Translations under genes and position numbers: made by a program
In this document: positions 44,364-53,064 of the stretch, piece after piece
Position numbering within the stretch: the first letter of the stretch is position 1
How the letters are laid out: every line of letters starts with the position of its first letter
Notes under the pieces: generated by a model
Database searches by the model: none
What the model was told of the DNA's origin: nothing
Seen by the model: only the letters and a program-made list of their open reading frames with translations
Assembly: GCA_045564915.1 (NCBI GenBank)
Contig: JBJLGL010000011.1
Location: 186,001-250,000 of the forward strand
DNA: 64,000 bases
Source of the DNA: JAQWRV01 sp045564915
GTDB lineage: Bacteria > Pseudomonadota > Alphaproteobacteria > Rhodospirillales > Rhodospirillaceae
Direction: 5' to 3'

Positions 44364-46234
44364 TTTCCAGCACATACAGCCTGCTCCCGCGAATTTAGGA
44401 AGGGTGAGAAAGGGCAATTGACAAATCGCAAGTTCACACCCCCTACCTTAAGGGTGTCGGCCCTAAGTTCTGGCGGTGCATTGCCGATGCCAGTGCCAAG
44501 TAATTCGCTTGCATTATGCAGGCCTAGAAATGAAATCATGTCGTCTTGGTCGATTCCATCACCTGAAACGCCGATCCCACCAACCAGTTGATCGCCCCGA
44601 AAAATAGGCACACTTCCAGGGAATATTTGCAAACCATTTGCCAGTCTTGTTGGCATTGGCCCGGGGGCTGCATCTGACTGAGGAAGGAGCGTGCATCCCT
44701 GTGGTGGTGGCGGGCTACCATCAAGACGGGTGACGATATCAAGAATAATCAAATCCAACTGCAGGCCCGTATTGAATGGACTCCAAGTGTCAAAAGGTTT
44801 GGACAGGGGCCCATTGGCAGTGCCATTGATCCCGTCCGGATAAAAAGGACGCGACAAGTTGCCTCCAGATCTGTCAGCAAAGGCTATGCCATCGGCGAGA
44901 GCTGTTGGCCCAACAAAAGTTTGGACATCGTCTACGTAGGATTCAAGAGCTGGGATGGTTAACACGCCTGGAACAACTTCTATAGCGTCAATAGACCTTA
45001 GTTCATCCGCTGTTGTTGGCCGAGATGTAAAGACAGCGGTGCGCGCTTTTTGTAAGGAGACATCAGTGCCAAAAACTGGTGCATCTGGAGTGCGGGCAAT
45101 AGCTAGAATATTTGCCTCGCTGTCGACAATTGACACTGTTACTTGCGCATGACTGCCGAATGGACGACGAATCTGTGCCCGGGAACGGAACGCGATGCTA
45201 AGTGCTTCGGTAAGAACGGTACGCACTTCATCCTCAGTCATTCCGCCGTCAGCAGGTTCTGGTGCCAAGGCATTGCGGGGGGCGTAGCGGTTGTTGCCAA
45301 TGTCGTCGCTCAGTACGAAGGCATCAGCACCCGGAATATCTATCCTATTATCTGGTATTATGCCTGACGCAGCTGTGCCGTATTGCTGCCCAGCTCTCCT
45401 GCCAGTCGGGATATACCCTGGAATCGCAATATAATTATCTAAATTTATGATCGCTGCTGACCCTCTTGCGCGCAAGAATCGCGCATCCACATCAGTGTAG
45501 CGAAATAGTTTACCCTCAACGGTTATACGATGTCCTTTGATGTCTTCAGGCGGTTCATACCCCTGTTGCGCTGCTACAGCGATGAGCTCATCTAAGTTGC
45601 GATCAAAATCAGCGACTGACAAGTCTAGACCGTAAACACCATCAGCAATCACCCCCACACCACCAACAACGACACCATTCTTATACAGAGGTAGACCGCC
45701 AGGGTCCGCCGCCAGGCCAAGAGGAGAGCGACGTGGACCGCCGCCCATTACTTCGCCAAACCGAGCAAGATCCGAACACGGTAGCTGACTAAATTGGACG
45801 CCGAATAAAGGCCCCGCAGGCTGACCAAATTCACCCGGATTAAAATTCTCTTGCACAATCTGACTGGCTGTCCGCGAGGTAAAGGCGTTGCCCGACGAAG
45901 ATAGATAAGCGCCGGTGATGGCCTTTGAGATGGCAGCTAACGGCGTGATGTGTAGGTTTAGGCCCTCAAAGCCATTACCGGCCGGAATGTCCCGACCGGA
46001 GGTGATTAATAAGCTGGGAATGTTTTCTGTATCCATGGCAAAAACACCAAGGACATTTCCAACACGATCTACAACCGCAATTAAGGCATTGTCTGCTACC
46101 TGGGCTCTGGCTTCTGCCACTGCTTGTGCAACGATTTGGTCTACATCGTCTACGCTTAAAGATTGTCCTGTGGCTATGAAGGGCCAAAACAAGGAGGCCA
46201 CCATAAATAATATTCTTGCGCTATTTTGTTTCAT
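44360..46234 (-). CDS. Secreted tandem GlcG/HbpS-like haem-binding domain protein
   Basis: 624 residues with a signal peptide (ILFMVASLFWPFIATGQ). Two GlcG/HbpS (DUF336) domains are visible, about 30-265 and 330-600. Each has ALIAVVDRVGNVLG or VTVSIVDSEANILA in the first half, and GGVGVIADGVYGLD or GGIGVSGDGIDQDD in the second. Long loops with TAFTSRTA/TAVFTSRP interrupt each domain. HbpS-type proteins bind haem or are redox-linked sensors. Here a role in haem handling, oxidation defence or complex assembly is inferred. Start overlaps the upstream stop (ATGA), so it is tightly coupled. Confidence 0.82.
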   Translation of the reverse strand: MKQNSARILFMVASLFWPFIATGQSLSVDDVDQIVAQAVAEARAQVADNALIAVVDRVGNVLGVFAMDTENIPSLLITSGRDIPAGNGFEGLNLHITPLAAISKAITGAYLSSSGNAFTSRTASQIVQENFNPGEFGQPAGPLFGVQFSQLPCSDLARFGEVMGGGPRRSPLGLAADPGGLPLYKNGVVVGGVGVIADGVYGLDLSVADFDRNLDELIAVAAQQGYEPPEDIKGHRITVEGKLFRYTDVDARFLRARGSAAIINLDNYIAIPGYIPTGRRAGQQYGTAASGIIPDNRIDIPGADAFVLSDDIGNNRYAPRNALAPEPADGGMTEDEVRTVLTEALSIAFRSRAQIRRPFGSHAQVTVSIVDSEANILAIARTPDAPVFGTDVSLQKARTAVFTSRPTTADELRSIDAIEVVPGVLTIPALESYVDDVQTFVGPTALADGIAFADRSGGNLSRPFYPDGINGTANGPLSKPFDTWSPFNTGLQLDLIILDIVTRLDGSPPPPQGCTLLPQSDAAPGPMPTRLANGLQIFPGSVPIFRGDQLVGGIGVSGDGIDQDDMISFLGLHNASELLGTGIGNAPPELRADTLKVGGVNLRFVNCPFSPFLNSREQAVCAGK

Positions 46235-46644
46235 GGGTCGACCACTATATAGCCCGATTTAAAGCCTTTTTCGGTTTGATAGGCGACTGTAAAAATAATA
46301 GGAAGGAAATGTTGCGACAAATCTTGCTTCACTAGCTCAAAAGTTATTGAGCCATCCGAGTTGGGGCTAAGTCCTGTATCTAATAAGGTACTAGTGGTTT
46401 CTCCCCAAAGAACCCAATCTCCATTTTCCATTCTTTGTTGAGGGCGGTTATTTTGGAAACGCGCAATTACGTGGGTAGCTATGACAACGTCTTCTTCTGG
46501 GTCAACAGTGAGCTGCAATGTTGAATCAAGGTCAGCAACTCTAAATCGTCCTATTTGGACATTTTCTGTGGAAAGAACATGCTGTTCGGCAAAGGTCACG
46601 GTAGACCAGAATAGTCCACTAAGAATGAGGTAAGCCAGACGCAT
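46231..46644 (-). CDS. Small secreted protein of the cytochrome operon
   Basis: A 137-residue protein with a clean signal peptide (LAYLILSGLFWSTVTFA-EQ) and a mature ~118-residue all-beta-looking domain (IGRFRVADLDSTLQLTVD, VIATHVIARFQNN, GSITFELVKQDLSQHFL). It contains no Cys or haem motif after cleavage. I do not recognise the family. It lies 2 bp after the FHA-decahaem gene and overlaps the GlcG-like gene by 4 bp, so it is expressed with them and may be a chaperone or small subunit of the complex. Confidence 0.75.
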   Translation of the reverse strand: MRLAYLILSGLFWSTVTFAEQHVLSTENVQIGRFRVADLDSTLQLTVDPEEDVVIATHVIARFQNNRPQQRMENGDWVLWGETTSTLLDTGLSPNSDGSITFELVKQDLSQHFLPIIFTVAYQTEKGFKSGYIVVDP

Positions 46645-46646
46645 AA

Positions 46647-48407
46647 TTATTCTTGGGTCCCTATTATTTGTACACGCGAGCTGGCCTGGATTGCGGCAAA
46701 GTTATGTGTTGATACACTGGATGCTTCCTTGCCTGCTTGCATAGGGCCAATGCCATCATTATGGAATTGATGGCAAGTAATGCAGGTAGAGGGAACCCGG
46801 TTAGTAGCCGTTTCTCCTCCATGACAGTTCTGGCATGTTTCAATACTCGGCATTAGCACGTCGGCAGATTCGATTGAGTTGATCACATCATGGCAGGTTA
46901 CGCATGCAACATCATCATGGCTTCCATGGTCAAAAAATGATTTTGGAAACCAGTCTTTTGTTATGTGTATAGGCTTAACAGTCCAAGCACTGCCCGGGCC
47001 ATTATAGGTAACCGTATGACACTCCGCGCAGCGGCCACGGCCGAAGCGCCCATTGAGTATAGATTCTGTTTTTGTCTTTGCCCAAGATCGCACCTCCCGC
47101 CTCTCGCTTTCAGTTAGTTGAACGCCAGGGCGCCTTCTTATAATTTCTGTTATTTGAGGTTCCCGATAGCCCCCACGCATTGCAGTAGCGTCATAGATGT
47201 CCGCGATTTGTTGGAATAACTTGTCGGGTGTTGCATGAATCATCTCTCGTCCCGGGAGCTGCGTATCAAAAGTAAGCTCATGACATTCGTGGCAATGCTG
47301 CTCAAATGAAATAGGCAGCAGAGCGGTGCCACCTTTTTCCGGAACATGGCAAGACTGGCATTCTAAGTGAATGACACCTTCTCGAGGATGGTGGACTCCA
47401 GCTTCCCGCAAATGATCAGCATGCGGAAAAGAAAGTCCGGATGCTTCACGGGGCCCTGGCTCACTGTTCATAGGAATAGAACGTGAAATAATGTGCGGGG
47501 AAGAATTTGTCACGACACTGGGGTAAAGTTGGGGGTGTGCTGTCCCAAAATCGCTGGCGTTGTACAACGTCGCGCCGGGTTCTTTTTCCTTCAGATCTCC
47601 ATGGCAGCTGACACAAAATTCTTGGTCATTGCGGATAACTGATTGATTTCCCTGATGTTCCTTGTGGCAATCTTGGCATGATTCGCCCTCAAACGCTGCA
47701 GTCGAGAAAAGCATGGGATCGGTGTGTTGTCCAATAGTTTGATGGCATTGCAGGCAAGCTGAGTCCTGCACCTGAATAAATGGCCTTTCATGACACACTT
47801 CACAACTTTCACCGAAAAACTTGTGATCAGAGGATATAGTGCCAGTGGTCCAAATTGACGTTGGAGCTGCCTCAAATTTGAATGGCATGCCCGACTGAAG
47901 ATTGACAGTTGGCTCTGTAGTGAGCCATGACGTAATCATCGGCCAGATCAGCATCCCAGTAATGCATGCGCTAAAGAGCGCCCAAGACCAAGCGCGCTTT
48001 GATAAGCCAATCTTACCGACACCCATAATCGTATGCTGTTTTATATTGTCGAACTCATTGCTTAGCGGCTCTAGGAGTTCAATTGACAAAGTAACGTCAG
48101 TGTCATGTTCAGCCGATTCTATGATGATCTGGAAAGGGCCGATTTCTATGACGTCAGATTCTTTTAATTTAGCGGCTTGAGCATAGGTCCCGTTGACTGA
48201 AATAGAGCTGCCAGCATTTGATTCTATGTAAAGTCCGCCTGATCTGAGAGTCAGCTGAGCTTGCTCTAACATAACGCGTGGATCAGAAAGTTGCAGCTCG
48301 CATACTGTTCCACGTCCAATGCGAATTATGTCGCTTTCAAATCGCCTGTCACGGACCAGTATTCCGCCCCGTCTTTTCCGTGTGATGTATTGAGCAAGAA
48401 TTTTCAC
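46647..48407 (-). CDS. FHA domain - TM - decahaem cytochrome c fusion
   Basis: 586 residues. Residues ~20-98 are an FHA domain: DIIRIGRGTVCELQLSDPRV with the conserved Gly-Arg, GSSISVNGTYA with the Ser and Asn-Gly. A hydrophobic helix (about 139-160, WSWALFSACITGMLIWPMI) follows, then ten CXXCH sites: CEVCH, CLQCH, CQDCH, CVSCH, CQSCH, CHECH, CAECH, CVTCH, CQNCH, CITCH. Topology: cytoplasmic FHA, single anchor, periplasmic decahaem domain. FHA domains bind phosphothreonine, so phosphorylation may recruit or control the complex. GTG start. It lies 6 bp after the cytochrome b gene. Confidence 0.9.
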   Translation of the reverse strand: MKILAQYITRKRRGGILVRDRRFESDIIRIGRGTVCELQLSDPRVMLEQAQLTLRSGGLYIESNAGSSISVNGTYAQAAKLKESDVIEIGPFQIIIESAEHDTDVTLSIELLEPLSNEFDNIKQHTIMGVGKIGLSKRAWSWALFSACITGMLIWPMITSWLTTEPTVNLQSGMPFKFEAAPTSIWTTGTISSDHKFFGESCEVCHERPFIQVQDSACLQCHQTIGQHTDPMLFSTAAFEGESCQDCHKEHQGNQSVIRNDQEFCVSCHGDLKEKEPGATLYNASDFGTAHPQLYPSVVTNSSPHIISRSIPMNSEPGPREASGLSFPHADHLREAGVHHPREGVIHLECQSCHVPEKGGTALLPISFEQHCHECHELTFDTQLPGREMIHATPDKLFQQIADIYDATAMRGGYREPQITEIIRRRPGVQLTESERREVRSWAKTKTESILNGRFGRGRCAECHTVTYNGPGSAWTVKPIHITKDWFPKSFFDHGSHDDVACVTCHDVINSIESADVLMPSIETCQNCHGGETATNRVPSTCITCHQFHNDGIGPMQAGKEASSVSTHNFAAIQASSRVQIIGTQE

Positions 48408-48413
48408 AGAGCG

Positions 48414-49232
48414 TTACCAATAATAAAATACAACGACAACATGTGCCACTAAAGCTGCTAGAGTTGCGAACGTGAAGGGGACATGAGCAAAGAGCCAAAT
48501 TTGCAGAAGGCATCTTATTTTTATGTCTGCACGAATTGTTTCAAGTATTCCTTCCTTCTTTGTAAGGCGAGATAGCAGTAGGCGCCGAACGCTTTCATCT
48601 TGCAGGGCATGTTTCTCAATGAATTTACGGGCTGCAGTGGTTGGGCAGTTTGTATCGCGCCCTGATAAACGGATCCTTATATTGCCCCCGACGAGCGTAT
48701 TTTCAACGGCCTCCATGACTATGCTAGTTGACTCGTTGTCGAGTGATAAAGCCTGCTTCCGCAGATCTCGATCAAGGTCTGCAATCTGGTGTAGCATGAT
48801 GTCGGTCGTTAATCCGCGTCTATTCGCGGCTAATAGGCGCGGAAAGCGAATATAAAAATACAGACCAATCATGCCGCTAATGATGACAATCATCATCAAT
48901 ACATAGAGTAGTGTATGAATATTGAGACCAAACTGGAAGCCGCTGTGCAAAGTCGCAACAAAAATAAGTGCTAGGCCTAGGTACACGTGCGCAGATGCCC
49001 ACTCCTCTAGGGGGACTGCTGTTTCGCCGTATGATCTTTTTCTAATACCAAACCATGCTAGCCAAAATATGATGGCTGCTGAGATAGTGCCCAACGTATA
49101 GCCTAGCCAGGTACCACCGTTGGGTTCCCCCATGGGCCTATGGAAAATGTATAGAAGACATGCAATGGCGACGAGAGACAAAGCCGCCTTTAAGTAGCGA
49201 AGTTTCTTGTACACTAAGAGTGATTCGTGCAT
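48414..49232 (-). CDS. Predicted dihaem cytochrome b membrane subunit
   Basis: 272 residues with about five membrane helices and a soluble, charged segment (about 130-240). Two helices each carry a His pair exactly 14 residues apart: H82/H96 in AHVYLGLALIFVATLH and H250/H264 in AHVPFTFATLAALVAH. Hx13H on two helices is the haem b ligand arrangement of dihaem cytochromes b (bc1, formate dehydrogenase and relatives), so two stacked b haems bridging the membrane are predicted. It would carry electrons from the upstream FAD/FeS protein to the decahaem protein encoded next. It lies 14 bp after the FAD/FeS gene. No name is assigned because overall similarity to known families was not recognised. 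Confidence 0.8.
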   Translation of the reverse strand: MHESLLVYKKLRYLKAALSLVAIACLLYIFHRPMGEPNGGTWLGYTLGTISAAIIFWLAWFGIRKRSYGETAVPLEEWASAHVYLGLALIFVATLHSGFQFGLNIHTLLYVLMMIVIISGMIGLYFYIRFPRLLAANRRGLTTDIMLHQIADLDRDLRKQALSLDNESTSIVMEAVENTLVGGNIRIRLSGRDTNCPTTAARKFIEKHALQDESVRRLLLSRLTKKEGILETIRADIKIRCLLQIWLFAHVPFTFATLAALVAHVVVVFYYW

Positions 49233-49246
49233 TCCCTATGCCTCTA

Positions 49247-51637
49247 TCAGCCGAGGCTCGCGAGGGTCATGAACTTTTCAGGACTGACTCGTGCAGCGGC
49301 GCCAGTTGGGCAGGCACGCACGCAGGCTGCCCCACTAACGAGGTCTTTACACATGTCGCATTTGACAGCCTTTTTTATGGTGCCATCTTTGGGTTGTGCT
49401 GAGGCCTCGTATTCTAGCTCTTCCCCTGGGCCTGGTCCGCGCCCAAATAAGAGCCATCCGAATAAATCTAATTTTTCTTCTGGCGCTTTAGCCATCTGAA
49501 TCACGTTATATGGGCAGCTGCCGGCACAATTGCCGCAGCCAATACAACTATCATCAATATACACTTCTCCGTCGGGTGCGCGATGTATGGCATCAGGCGG
49601 GCAGTCCGCCATACAGTGAGGATGCTGGCAGTGACGGCAGGACGTTGGAACATGGATATTAGCAAATGAAGGGCCAGCTTCACGGTCAAGACGCGATAAG
49701 CCATTGTGGGTTTCGGCACAAGCCTTTTCACAGTTATCGCAGTGTATGCATAGCGTTTCGTCAATAAGTAGGACGTCGGTTCCTTCTCCTAACCCTTGTT
49801 CGATTAGAAACTGAATAATATTACCTGCTTCTGGGCGCGCCTCCATTTTCTCATTCAGACGTACACGTTCTCTGAATCTGTCTTCAATGTTGTCACGAAT
49901 ATCGTGATTATCATCTAAAAGGTTGGAGAAAGCCTCGCTTGGTAAGCGAATGGTTTCTGTGCTAGTAGCTGCTCGTACGGTAGCAGAGCGCGGCATATCT
50001 GAAAGCAAGGCCATTTCACCAATGTAATTGCCGGACGGTACATAACTAAGGACAACATCACTTCCGCCAATTTGCTTAGAAACCATGCAAGAGCCTGAGC
50101 GAATTACGTGCATATCGCTTCCCGCGTCACCTTGCGCAAAGATAATTTCTCCAGCCTTGAAATTTTGAAGTTCTGCTGCACTTACGAGTTCTGCCAACTC
50201 AGAAGCTGGTATCCCTGGGGTCACATCATTTTGCAGTTGACGGATGATTGAGACCGTATCCAAATTTTCTTTCACACTTTGCACAGATTGCAGCAGTTTA
50301 AGCATAGTACGTCGCGGCGTTTCAAAGACGATACAATCAGTTATTGCCACAGAAGTGGCTGATCGCCTGCGTCCTGAAATCAAGCCTATCTCTCCAAAAA
50401 ACTCGCCTTCACCCAGCGATATAAGCTCTGAGGAATCCTTTGCACTGATTTGAATGCCAACGTGCCCCTGGAAGATTGTAAAGAAGGTATCTTCATAGTC
50501 GTTTTTCTCAAAGATATATTCCCCTGGCTTGAAGGCATGAACGTTACTATCCAGAATCGTTTCACGAAGCAGGAGTGTATTCAGGGAAGAAAAGAGAGGA
50601 ATTCTATTGCGTATACGCTGGAGAACCTCATCGACGCTTAATTCACCCAAGGCGGTAAACTTTTCGACTAACAAAGGCTCATCAGCCGGCGCAATGTTAT
50701 TTCCCGCGATATATTCAATGACCTCGTAGCCCTGGTTCATCGCCTGCTTTATAAGTGGGTAACCGCCTAGCGCGCCAATAATATAAAGACCGGGGACATT
50801 TGATTCATATTGCAGACTAACTTCAGGCAGTGCCGCTCTGTCGGCGCTTGGGAACTCTATACCACATGCCTCAACAAACTTACGCGGCGGGGATGCGCCC
50901 AACCGGGCAATAATACGATCACAGGCAATCACCGCTTCCCCATTGGCAGTTTCAAGTGTTATCCCCGCTGAATCTACACGAAGCGGGGATGATTCGTAGT
51001 AGCACTGAATATCCTCATTATCGATGGCATTGTGGATGAGTGTGAGATTGCCCTTTTTGGCCCGGGCAAACTCTGCGCGTCTATTAACGATGATAACTGT
51101 ATTTTGTTTCGCTAGAGCAACGGCATTTTCAATGGCGGCATCGCCGGCACCAATTACGACAACTGTTTCGGCCTCATATTCTTCTGGATCATCCAGCTGA
51201 TACTGAACTATTGGCAAGTCTGCGCCCTCGCAGCGCAGCTTGTTGATATTGCCCTGCAATCCAATAGCCATGATGACGTTTTCAGCTTCAATTGATCCAC
51301 CACCAGCGAGTTCCAGCCGGAACGTATTCCCCTCTTTCGTAATCCCCGTTACATCAGAGTTATATCGAACATTGCCACCATGAGAGGCTATGCCGTTGTT
51401 CCAAGACTCTAGGATTTCTTCGCGTTTTCCAGCTGTAAAGGATAGGTCAGAACGCAATGGTAGAATGTCTGGCGTGGCCATGACAAACTTACCCTTTTGA
51501 TACTTATAAATAGTGTCGGAAGCATGATCGGTTCGCTCAAGTAAAACATGAGACATCCCCAAAGACGCCGCATGTGCACTAGCGCTTAGACCAGCTGGCC
51601 CCGAACCAACGATGGCAACTTTTAATCGGTCGGCCAA
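49247..51637 (-). CDS. FAD/NAD(P) oxidoreductase - two cNMP-binding domains - 4x[4Fe-4S] fusion
   Basis: 796 residues. Part 1 (~1-320) is a thioredoxin-reductase-like flavoprotein with FAD site VAIVGSGPAGLSASAHAA and NAD(P) site VVVIGAGDAAIENAVAL but no CXXC, so it is not a thioredoxin reductase. Part 2 is two cyclic-nucleotide-binding domains, FFGEIGLISGRRRSATS and YIGEMALLSDMPRSATV, both keeping the Glu/Arg pair. Part 3 (~630-790) has ferredoxin-like clusters: CIHCDNC, CRHCQHPHC, CIGCGNCAGSC, CDMC and CVRACP. NAD(P)H or ferredoxin electrons could pass via FAD to FeS, gated by cAMP/cGMP. TTG start after AGGGG. First gene of the cytochrome operon. Confidence 0.9.
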   Translation of the reverse strand: MADRLKVAIVGSGPAGLSASAHAASLGMSHVLLERTDHASDTIYKYQKGKFVMATPDILPLRSDLSFTAGKREEILESWNNGIASHGGNVRYNSDVTGITKEGNTFRLELAGGGSIEAENVIMAIGLQGNINKLRCEGADLPIVQYQLDDPEEYEAETVVVIGAGDAAIENAVALAKQNTVIIVNRRAEFARAKKGNLTLIHNAIDNEDIQCYYESSPLRVDSAGITLETANGEAVIACDRIIARLGASPPRKFVEACGIEFPSADRAALPEVSLQYESNVPGLYIIGALGGYPLIKQAMNQGYEVIEYIAGNNIAPADEPLLVEKFTALGELSVDEVLQRIRNRIPLFSSLNTLLLRETILDSNVHAFKPGEYIFEKNDYEDTFFTIFQGHVGIQISAKDSSELISLGEGEFFGEIGLISGRRRSATSVAITDCIVFETPRRTMLKLLQSVQSVKENLDTVSIIRQLQNDVTPGIPASELAELVSAAELQNFKAGEIIFAQGDAGSDMHVIRSGSCMVSKQIGGSDVVLSYVPSGNYIGEMALLSDMPRSATVRAATSTETIRLPSEAFSNLLDDNHDIRDNIEDRFRERVRLNEKMEARPEAGNIIQFLIEQGLGEGTDVLLIDETLCIHCDNCEKACAETHNGLSRLDREAGPSFANIHVPTSCRHCQHPHCMADCPPDAIHRAPDGEVYIDDSCIGCGNCAGSCPYNVIQMAKAPEEKLDLFGWLLFGRGPGPGEELEYEASAQPKDGTIKKAVKCDMCKDLVSGAACVRACPTGAAARVSPEKFMTLASLG

Positions 51638-51874
51638 AGCATTCTACCCCTGAAACACCCTCTCCCTAGATCACCTGGTATGGGGCTGACATATATCCAA
51701 GTCAACCAAGATTTTTCGATTATCATAATTAAGTTGCCGCATATGTTATGGGGCTTCGAATTATATTATAAGCAACCGATATAGACATGGTTGTGCGCTC
51801 CAGATCCACTTTCTTAGAGGTTTCCGTCATATGCTCCGTAGCCGGATTGGCACTATCAAAAAAGGGTAAACCTA
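51638..51874. promoter_or_regulatory. Promoter region of the cytochrome operon
   Basis: About 235 bp upstream of the FAD/cNMP/FeS gene and downstream of the DUF3089 gene on the same strand. It is AT-rich around 51700-51790 (with TATATT/ATATTATA-type elements). No convincing FNR, CRP or ArcA palindrome was found by eye. It is expected to contain the operon promoter. Confidence 0.35.
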
Positions 51875-52978
51875 TTAGCGAAAGTAGGCCTCAGTGCGGA
51901 CGACGGCATTAGATCTAATACTCCCATAAAATAGGTCAAAATCATGCATGTGGAGGTTCTCCCCACCCAGAACCATCAGGTCAAAAGCCTCCCTATCTGG
52001 AATTTTAGTGTATAAAATTCCATCGAGACATCTTGCGCCAGGACCCTGGATTAAGGCTGGCAATGGTCCGGGAGTGGGCACCCCAGGCAAAGCGCCGTGT
52101 CCAGTTTCATCTTCAGCCCACTCTTCATCTGATGATCCACTAATTGGGTTCCAACATGACAGCTTCTGACCATCTGATGTGCCATGTTTGCCCCGGTATA
52201 GAGCTTGGGTCCTCTCCACCATGGATTCCGGTTTTCCGTCTAGACCAAAGGTGTTCCATGTAATGACGCATCCAGTATCAGCTACGCCACTACATAGAGT
52301 TATGTTTTTTAGACTGCGGCCAAAAAGGCCCTCTGGAACTCCAATGCCGACTACATAAGCTGCAATCAGCGCTTCGCCCAAGGGGGTGCTGTCAATCTCT
52401 TCTTCAAGGAGCCGGACCGCATGAAGGGTGCCTTGGCTGTGACTGACAATGATGAATGGACGTCCTTCATTCCAATTCTCAATGTAATATTTCCAGGCCT
52501 CCACTACATCACCATAGGCGAAGTTATAAGCGCGCAGGCCGCTATTATCTATTGCAGCTAGAGCAGCAATTGTTGCTTGCCGGTAACGTGGCGCATAGAC
52601 CCTACAGCAGCCATTAAACGCGCTAGCCTGCCGTGCTATTACGCTGATATCGGTCCAGGTATTCACTTTGGCCATGGCGATGTCCTGGTTCCAGTTCTCA
52701 TGACCTTGATAGGTAGTGGGGTGAATGTAAAATACGTCTGCCCTTGCTTCGGCCTGTGCTTCGGGTATTGCAGCTCCTGCTGGTTCTAAATCTGCCGCAT
52801 CTTCCCGATGAGGCAGTGCTGCCCATGCCTTTTCGTCAGAATAGTCCGGTGTGGGCGGACGGACGGAGTCCCGGAAAGATTTTTCAGGAATACCGCGGAT
52901 CTGAGCTCCTGCCGGTACGACTGGGAGTATGTAACAAAAGACCGTAATACAAATGTAAGCTAAGTTACGTGCGAGCAT
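51875..52978 (-). CDS. DUF3089 alpha/beta-hydrolase-like secreted protein
   Basis: 367 residues with a signal peptide (LAYICITVFCYILPVVPAGA). The DUF3089 core is clear: DVFYIHPTTYQGHENWNQ, NGCCRVYAPRYRQATIAAL and the nucleophile elbow FIIVSHSQGTLHAVRLLEEE (G-x-S-x-G-like HSQG). A late His (ENLHMHDFDLFYGS) is a candidate catalytic base. It is predicted to act in the periplasm or on the surface as an esterase-like enzyme; the substrate is unknown. ATG start with GAAAGG upstream. Divergent from the serine hydrolase at 53065, with 86 bp between starts. Confidence 0.85.
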   Translation of the reverse strand: MLARNLAYICITVFCYILPVVPAGAQIRGIPEKSFRDSVRPPTPDYSDEKAWAALPHREDAADLEPAGAAIPEAQAEARADVFYIHPTTYQGHENWNQDIAMAKVNTWTDISVIARQASAFNGCCRVYAPRYRQATIAALAAIDNSGLRAYNFAYGDVVEAWKYYIENWNEGRPFIIVSHSQGTLHAVRLLEEEIDSTPLGEALIAAYVVGIGVPEGLFGRSLKNITLCSGVADTGCVITWNTFGLDGKPESMVERTQALYRGKHGTSDGQKLSCWNPISGSSDEEWAEDETGHGALPGVPTPGPLPALIQGPGARCLDGILYTKIPDREAFDLMVLGGENLHMHDFDLFYGSIRSNAVVRTEAYFR

Positions 52979-53064
52979 GGTCTGAACCTTTCACGGACTT
53001 GATAAGGGAGGCGCAGAACGCGATGGTACTATGTCGGATGCAGATAAGCTAACCGGAGGGCGAT

